NCBI GenBank assembly: GCA_040755715.1
Contig: JBFLXN010000039.1
Span: 1 to 18,947 of the forward strand
DNA from: JBFLXN01 sp040755715 [NCBI: Candidatus Edwardsbacteria bacterium]
GTDB taxonomy: Bacteria; Edwardsbacteria; AC1; JBFLXN01
DNA: 18,947 bases
Direction: 5' to 3'
The notes beneath the pieces were generated by a model, which was given only the letters and a program-made list of their open reading frames with translations, ran no database searches and was not told the origin of the DNA. Every line of letters starts with the position of its first letter. Within the stretch, counting starts at the first letter, position 1. This document shows, piece after piece, positions 13,664 to 18,947 of this stretch. The translations under genes and the position numbers were made by a program.

Positions 13664-13693
13664 AGAGGTATAAAACGATAGAGGAGAATGTCT

Positions 13694-16600
13694 ATGTCTA
13701 CAAAATTTTTCCAAAAGTGTAGCCCACTGTTTTTCCTTCTTTTCTTTTCAGCAAGTGTCTTAGGTGAACAATTTAAGAATCTTAAGATTTTACAGTCTGA
13801 TTCAAGAGGTGTCCTTTTTGAGTTTTCTATTTCAGGCTTCAAGCTTAATAAAGCAAAACTCGATGACAAAGTCTTTACTACTATTGAAATTTCAGGTCTT
13901 CATTTCACTGATGAAGCGGGTAAACCCCGCTTGCCTAATAAATCTGTGATTTTAGGCATTCCTACAGAAGGCAATGTAACTTTACAAATTCTCCAAACCG
14001 AAATTGACTCTCATTTATCTATTGGCACTGAACCAGTTTTGCCTGCCCGCCCACCAGAAATAAGAACAATCAATTTTGACGAAACATTATATAGACAAAA
14101 TATTTTCTTCCCCGGTGAAATTATAAAAATCAGAGAGATTGCCTGGATAAGAGAACACCGCGTCGCCATTCTAAACATTGCTCCAGTTCAATATAATCCC
14201 GGCAGGGGAGAATTGCTTGTTTATAAAAAAATTATAGCCAAATTGAATTTTCAGAAAGAAGGGGTAAGAGGAGTATTTGAACCAGAAGGTGCATTTGATA
14301 AGATATTACCTGCTGTTATTCTAAACTACCAGATTAGCCGAGATTGGACTAAAAAAAGAGAGAGAGATAAAAGCATTCTCTCAAGACTTCCAAACACATC
14401 TCCGCTTTATAAGATTTTGATTGAGAGTGATGGGATTTACCGTATTACCGGAAACGACTTGATTTCGGCTGAAATAGATATTTCTGGTATAAATCCACAA
14501 ACACTCAAAATCTACAATCGGGGCAAAGAAGTACCGATTTACTTCTCCAATCCAACCAATTCTACTTTTTCTCCCGGCGATTATTTTGAGTTTTATGGAG
14601 AAAGGAATCGGGATACAACTACACATTCCTATAGGAGTCCATTGACATCATTTTCCTGGAAGCTTTACTATGACCGCTATTCAGATGTAAATGTCTATTG
14701 GCTCTGCTGGGGGGGAAATCCAGGAATGCGTCTAGTAGAAGAAGACGGAAATCCCAGTTCACTAGAGGCTATTGAGCTGACTTCGTTTGACTGTGTTGCC
14801 CATGCAGAAAAAGATAGCTTCTTTTGGCGATTGAAACCTGACGGAGGTACCGGAGACCAAAATGACCCTTACTTCTGGGATGATGTAGATGGTACTGCTG
14901 TAGGGTCAAACCCTCAGGTTACTGTTAATCGTTCTTATCCACTTTTTATTTACGACCCTGATACTACCAGTAGTGAAAGCACAAGGGTAAGAGTTCTCAT
15001 ACATGGCAGAAAACCTACTCCACCTGACAGTTCCCGAACCACTGTTTTATATTTAAATAACTATTTTTGGGACAACACTACCTGGGATGGACAAGTTCCT
15101 TTTTACCGTGAAAAAATAGGTCCACCCAATAAAGACCTCGTTAATGGGCAAAATTTATTACACCTCACTTTTACGGGGTACCCAGGTAAAGGTGTAGTCT
15201 TCAACTGGTTTGAGGTAGAATACAAAAGGTTATTTAGAGCGAATGATGATTTCTTGGAATTCACTCCCCCGAAAGGCTTGCCAAATGGGCTTTACAAGTT
15301 CTGCATCAAAGGGTTTCGGACTTCAGATATCATTATTTATAAATTGGGGGTAAGCAAAATTATCAATGGTGAAGTTCGCTTCCTTACCTCTGAGAATTCC
15401 TGGAAAGTTGTCTTTCAAGATGAAATCCTGTCTCCAGAGACCCGATATGTGATTTTCACTAGCGGGAAAGTTAAGAAACCAAAGGAAATAGTTTTTGACC
15501 AACCGTCCAATCTTACTTCTTCCAACAATCAGGCAGATTACATTATTGTTACCGCTGATGAGTTCTATGATGGCGCTGTTCAGTTAGCCAACTACCGGCA
15601 AGCAAAAGGATTCAAAACAGCTGTAGTAAGAACTTCAGATATCTATGACGAATTCAACGATGGGATTTCGGGTGCTCCTGCTATTAAGAATTTTCTAAAA
15701 TTTGCTTATGCGAATTGGGCCCCGCCTCGTTTTAGCTATGTTCTGCTTTTAGGAGATGGTTCCTGGGATTATAAGGGAAATCTCAAAGGATTTAAAAGCA
15801 GTTACTTGCCAGTCTATCTTGAACCCATTAATTACTATGGTTTGGTTAGTTCAGATAATTATTTTGCCTGTCTCAGCGGCACAGATATTTATCCTGATGT
15901 TTTTGTGGGAAGGCTTCCGATAAGTAGCCAATCTGAATTTCAAAGCATCTTTCAAAAGATTCAGGAATACGAAGACCGCAGTGAACTCAGCGAATGGAAA
16001 AGACGAGTCCTTTTTATCGCTGGCTTAGATGCCGCACCACCGATGGTAAATTCTCACAGTGCTTCTGACTACCTGGCTAAGCAAATTCCAAATTTTTGCG
16101 ATGCCGTAAAAGTCTATAACCGACATCAGGGAAGGCAGGATTTAATCAATGCATTTGACGAAGGTGCAATCATAGCTGGCTATTACGGACATGGTGGAGG
16201 AGATACCTGGTCACATTCTAGTTTTTTTGTAACCGATGACATCCCACGATTGGATAATTTCAAACGGCTTCCATTCATCGGAAGTTTCACCTGCCTTTCA
16301 GGATATGTTGAAGAGCCTAATTCTCATTCAATGGGAGAAATCTTTGTTCTTATACCAGGTAGAGGCGCCATCGGTTTCTTCGGCTCCACCGCTACATCCG
16401 AGTCCGGTTCGGCAGATACCACCTCCACGGATTGTCCATTTTATCCCTCAATGATGAAAGCATTCTTTGAAGATACTATACAGATGAGCGGTGAACTAAG
16501 CACTATACCCAAATTACTTGAGCCGGGTAAGATAGATATGATAAAGTCATATTGTTTAATCGGAGACCCCGGAGTAAGGATTGTCTTCCCACAATTAGAA

Positions 16601-18556
16601 GGACTCAATTTAACTGCGAACCCTTCATCCTTGTCGCCGGGAGATACCATTTCAGTTATAGGAAAAATACCCGCAGCCGCCGGAGGCCAAGCATTGCTCA
16701 CCATTTATGACACTCAATCAGTGCCTTTCAAAAAAACTGCTGTAGCAGTTCCATCTGATAGTTTCGTTGCCCAATTTGTCATTCCGGATAGCACATTGCC
16801 AGGTGAGGGCAAGATAAGCTGTTATGCCACATTAGGGGATAAAGATTGGTTAGGAGGAACCAGCTATGCAGTAGAAAATCCTTATATTTCTAATATACGA
16901 ACAGTGCCATCTGAACCCACAACTTTTGATAGCGTCTATATTCAAGCAAAAATTTTTGACCAACAGCGACTTGATTCTATTTATTGTTTCTGGTGGACTA
17001 TTGATAGCACAACCGCTCAGAATATTTCAATGAACATTATGGGAGGAGATTCGTTTAAAACAATTACTCCTATTCCTCCACAAAACAGGGGAGTTTCTGT
17101 TTATTTCTTTATTGTGGCCATTGATAGTCTAAACAATAGAACTACCAGTCTTAAAAAATCTTATAAGATTCCAACCCTTCCCGATTTAGCACAGTCTAGC
17201 TCGTATCCTCTTTTTCTGGAAGGAAAAGAGAAAGTTTCTATTAAGGCCCAGCTCTGTAATCAAGGCGATTCGTCTGTTTTTAATGTGCCGGTGAGTTTTA
17301 GTTTTGTGGTAGCAGATACAGATACCATTTTTTTCGGAAGAGATACTGTTAACTTCAATGCCCACGATACGGTAACCGCAGAGGCTTACTGGAATGAAAA
17401 GAATCAATTTCAAGGAGGATATCTCTTCCGCATTCTCATTGACCCTGATAGCCTTATTCCCGAATCAAACAAAGATAATAACATTATCACTCAGTGGTTG
17501 GTCCTTGATAAATTCAATGTTTCAACTGATAGCGGCACCTACTGTCGGATACAGGATGTAGATAAAGTATTGGACTGTTATATTCCGGGGGGGGCAATTA
17601 GCAAACCAACTGTCTTATCATTTCGTCCCAATCTCACACCACCAGTTCCTTTATATCAACCCGATGTCAGTTTTGCTGTGCCTCAGAACAGTCATCAAAT
17701 ATCTTTAGCCGATTCTACTATCAGATTTTTGGCGAATAAAAAAATGAATCTCAAGTTATTTTATAACTCTCAGGATTCTACTAATCAAGCGGAAAAAGAA
17801 CATTTAGCCATTTATTGCTGGCAACCAGATTTTCAGAAATGGAGTTTTCTCGGAGGAAGAGTTGATTCCAATTTTGTAGAACTTGAATCGCCACGAGTAG
17901 GATTTTTCTCTATACTCATTAACCGTGATGATGTTTCTCCGAAGATTGAGCCCAGAATTGAGGGTGATTGCTGGGATTGGGTTAACCATATCTATAACTC
18001 TGAGAATGCCAAGCTTTCAGCAATCTTCAGTGATGCTGATGGGATAGAAGTCAATGAACAGCCACTTTCGGTCAGCATCAATGGTGAAACAGTTCCAACA
18101 AATGAATATACCTATACCGCTACTCCAACTAATATGACCAATACAGTCTCACTCCTCTGTTTAAGAAAATTTGCCGAAGGCGATTATACTGCGGTCTTTT
18201 CTGCCTCTGATGTGAATGGAAATCAAGCAACCCAAAAATTCTCTTTCAAAATTAGCACTGAATTTGTTCTTAAACATATTGGTAATTATCCTAATCCAGT
18301 GACAAAAGATGAAACACGGTTCGTTTGTCAATTTAGCAAACCACCTCAGACCGTTACCTTAAAGATTTTTACCATTTCTGGAAGATTAATAAGAGTCCTT
18401 CAAGGGACAAACCAACTTTACCAGGAAATTCCCTGGGACTTAAGAGATTCAAAAGGAGATATTATGGCTAACGGGGTCTATTTCTATCGGCTGGTGGCTG
18501 TTGGTGAAGACGGGAAAAAAGTAGAGACAACGATGAAATTAGCCATTTTAAGATAG
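13694..18556 (+). CDS. Gingipain-type (peptidase C25) surface protease with T9SS-type sorting tail
   Basis: This is a 1620-residue secreted cysteine protease. After the signal peptide (to about Gly23) comes a C25-propeptide-like region (~24-230) with GKPRLPNKSVILGIP, followed by a large beta-rich region. The catalytic domain (~612-960) shows both catalytic residues: His833 in YYGHGGGDTW and Cys867 in SFTCLSGY, 34 residues apart as in gingipains. Downstream are Ig-like domains, a CARDB-like domain (~1161-1275, with NNIITQW) and the T9SS tail (~1530-1620: NYPNPV, KIFTISGRLIRVL, GVYFYRLVA, TMKLAIL). I take the ATG at 13694, correctly spaced from GGAG at 13683; an in-frame ATG at 13688 overlaps that site. 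PorU, the T9SS sortase, is also a C25 protein of this layout but lacks a sorting tail, so this is more likely a T9SS substrate protease. Confidence 0.92.
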   Translation: MSTKFFQKCSPLFFLLFFSASVLGEQFKNLKILQSDSRGVLFEFSISGFKLNKAKLDDKVFTTIEISGLHFTDEAGKPRLPNKSVILGIPTEGNVTLQILQTEIDSHLSIGTEPVLPARPPEIRTINFDETLYRQNIFFPGEIIKIREIAWIREHRVAILNIAPVQYNPGRGELLVYKKIIAKLNFQKEGVRGVFEPEGAFDKILPAVILNYQISRDWTKKRERDKSILSRLPNTSPLYKILIESDGIYRITGNDLISAEIDISGINPQTLKIYNRGKEVPIYFSNPTNSTFSPGDYFEFYGERNRDTTTHSYRSPLTSFSWKLYYDRYSDVNVYWLCWGGNPGMRLVEEDGNPSSLEAIELTSFDCVAHAEKDSFFWRLKPDGGTGDQNDPYFWDDVDGTAVGSNPQVTVNRSYPLFIYDPDTTSSESTRVRVLIHGRKPTPPDSSRTTVLYLNNYFWDNTTWDGQVPFYREKIGPPNKDLVNGQNLLHLTFTGYPGKGVVFNWFEVEYKRLFRANDDFLEFTPPKGLPNGLYKFCIKGFRTSDIIIYKLGVSKIINGEVRFLTSENSWKVVFQDEILSPETRYVIFTSGKVKKPKEIVFDQPSNLTSSNNQADYIIVTADEFYDGAVQLANYRQAKGFKTAVVRTSDIYDEFNDGISGAPAIKNFLKFAYANWAPPRFSYVLLLGDGSWDYKGNLKGFKSSYLPVYLEPINYYGLVSSDNYFACLSGTDIYPDVFVGRLPISSQSEFQSIFQKIQEYEDRSELSEWKRRVLFIAGLDAAPPMVNSHSASDYLAKQIPNFCDAVKVYNRHQGRQDLINAFDEGAIIAGYYGHGGGDTWSHSSFFVTDDIPRLDNFKRLPFIGSFTCLSGYVEEPNSHSMGEIFVLIPGRGAIGFFGSTATSESGSADTTSTDCPFYPSMMKAFFEDTIQMSGELSTIPKLLEPGKIDMIKSYCLIGDPGVRIVFPQLEGLNLTANPSSLSPGDTISVIGKIPAAAGGQALLTIYDTQSVPFKKTAVAVPSDSFVAQFVIPDSTLPGEGKISCYATLGDKDWLGGTSYAVENPYISNIRTVPSEPTTFDSVYIQAKIFDQQRLDSIYCFWWTIDSTTAQNISMNIMGGDSFKTITPIPPQNRGVSVYFFIVAIDSLNNRTTSLKKSYKIPTLPDLAQSSSYPLFLEGKEKVSIKAQLCNQGDSSVFNVPVSFSFVVADTDTIFFGRDTVNFNAHDTVTAEAYWNEKNQFQGGYLFRILIDPDSLIPESNKDNNIITQWLVLDKFNVSTDSGTYCRIQDVDKVLDCYIPGGAISKPTVLSFRPNLTPPVPLYQPDVSFAVPQNSHQISLADSTIRFLANKKMNLKLFYNSQDSTNQAEKEHLAIYCWQPDFQKWSFLGGRVDSNFVELESPRVGFFSILINRDDVSPKIEPRIEGDCWDWVNHIYNSENAKLSAIFSDADGIEVNEQPLSVSINGETVPTNEYTYTATPTNMTNTVSLLCLRKFAEGDYTAVFSASDVNGNQATQKFSFKISTEFVLKHIGNYPNPVTKDETRFVCQFSKPPQTVTLKIFTISGRLIRVLQGTNQLYQEIPWDLRDSKGDIMANGVYFYRLVAVGEDGKKVETTMKLAILR

Positions 18557-18623
18557 AAAAGAGTATGAATTAAATGATGACGGCGATAGAGACCTAGCAA
18601 CTAATAAGGTGAATCGGTGTAAT

Positions 18624-18645
18624 CGCCCCGATTTTGTCGGGGGCG
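18624..18645. repeat. GC-rich hairpin after the protease gene
   Basis: CGCCCCGA (18624-18631) can pair with TCGGGGGCG (18637-18645) with one bulged G around a TTTTG loop, 68 bases after the protease stop. It could end the operon transcript, but there is no T run behind it, so an intrinsic terminator is not certain. Confidence 0.45.
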
Positions 18646-18664
18646 CTGGAATCATATTAAAGAC

Positions 18665-18820
18665 TTCTGCAAAATGCTTGTTAAGTGTCATTGCGAGGAG
18701 CAAAGCGACGAAGCAATCTGACCCAAAGGGTCATTTCCGAACGAAGTGAGGAATCTCAATGGGATTGCTTCGTCCCGATAAATCGGGACTCGCAATGACA
18801 AATTATCTCATTTTGCAGAA
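18665..18820. repeat. 156-bp nested palindromic (MITE-like) element
   Basis: Concentric inverted repeats are visible: TTCTGCAAAATG (18665-18676) with 18809-18820, GTCATTGCGAG (18687-18697) with 18789-18799, and GACGAAGCAATC (18707-18718) with 18763-18774, all perfect. Small internal hairpins lie at 18720-18732 (GACCC-AAA-GGGTC) and 18774-18787 (CCCGAT-AA-ATCGGG). The whole would fold into one long branched stem. There is no open reading frame. It resembles the GTCATTGCGAG-type repeats dispersed in many bacterial genomes and directly abuts the IS630-like end at 18826. Confidence 0.75.
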
Positions 18821-18825
18821 CTCTA

Positions 18826-18947
18826 GTGGTCTGTGACACTAATTTTTGATATTGTAATAGAACCTGTTAAGTTTCTTACGAGCAATGTTCTTTGTAAACT
18901 GCCAGGAAACGGTTGCTTTCTGACGATTACGTTGTCTGACCCAAGCA
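18826..18947 (-). mobile_element. End of an IS630-family insertion sequence (continues beyond window)
   Basis: The terminal sequence GTGGTCTGTGACACTAATTT starts at 18826 directly after a TA (18824-18825), the target duplication expected of IS630/Tc1-mariner elements. The transposase 3' end lies immediately inside it on the minus strand. The first nine bases, and 21 of 28, match the relic at 131-183. Only this end is in the window. Confidence 0.6.
18839..18947 (-). CDS. IS630-family transposase, C-terminal 35 residues (partial)
   Basis: The minus strand is open from the window edge to a TAG at 18841-18839. The 35 visible residues include TVSWQFTKNIARKKLNRF, which matches the usual end of IS630-family DDE transposases (W-x-F-T-x-x-x-A-R-x-K-L, followed by an aromatic residue near the C-terminus). 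The catalytic DDE domain lies outside the window, so activity cannot be judged. The stop codon is only about 14 bases from the element tip, as is common in this family. Confidence 0.6.
   Translation of the reverse strand, partial: AWVRQRNRQKATVSWQFTKNIARKKLNRFYYNIKN

Noticed and set aside
13688-18556. Assignment of the C25 protein as the T9SS sortase PorU
   Set aside because: It carries its own T9SS-type sorting tail and extra Ig and CARDB-like domains, which fits a secreted substrate protease better. PorU itself cannot be excluded without comparison.

Overview
The window looks like a piece of genome from an uncultivated bacterium of the FCB type (WOR-3/Stahlbacteria, Cloacimonadota or a relative). 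This rests on two large secreted proteins with type IX secretion (T9SS/FlgD-Ig-like) C-terminal tails, one of them a C25 gingipain-type protease, on the low-GC coding style, and on numerous palindromic intergenic repeats. No rRNA or other phylogenetic marker is present, so the placement is an inference.

Layout. 1-790: three tandem palindromes, a 53-bp relic of an IS630-like element, and the headless C-terminal part of a RecF/AAA_21-type ATPase. 852-1708: yajC and def (overlapping ATGA). 1759-1934: repeats and tRNA-Gly(GCC). 1977-4808 (minus strand): uvrB, a small eight-cysteine protein with two copies of one CC-x2-C motif, and a small membrane-anchored coiled-coil protein. 4852-6193: a GT87-type membrane glycosyltransferase broken by a one-base frameshift in a T7 run. 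6314-11768: an envelope-stress or metal-response type cluster (ECF sigma factor, zinc-finger anti-sigma factor, decayed Spy-like and TolC remnants, two Spy/CpxP-like periplasmic proteins) with its own terminator. 12068-18556: a strong-looking promoter driving a seven-bladed propeller T9SS cargo protein and a 1620-residue C25 protease. 18624-18947: palindromic repeats and the end of an IS630-family insertion sequence.

The most notable point is what separates the sigma factor from its anti-sigma factor. These two genes are normally adjacent, but here about 2.7 kb lies between them. That stretch has the architecture of integron gene cassettes: a GTTAGGC core site, a SAM-dependent methyltransferase gene, an 86-bp attC-like imperfect palindrome starting with the complementary core GCCTAAC and ending with GTTATAC, a membrane glycosyltransferase-like gene, and then the complementary core GTATAAC of a second attC that has lost its right half. 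No integrase is visible. It reads as a small integrase-less cassette cluster inserted into a regulatory operon and partly decayed. The second cassette gene also carries an in-frame, GC-rich insert of about 79 codons that differs in base composition from the rest of the gene, i.e. a mobile-looking coding insert inside a mobile-looking cassette.

Both ends of the window carry related IS630-type terminal repeats, and several genes (ATPase, GT87, TolC-like, Spy remnant) are broken, so this is an actively rearranging region around otherwise ordinary housekeeping genes.
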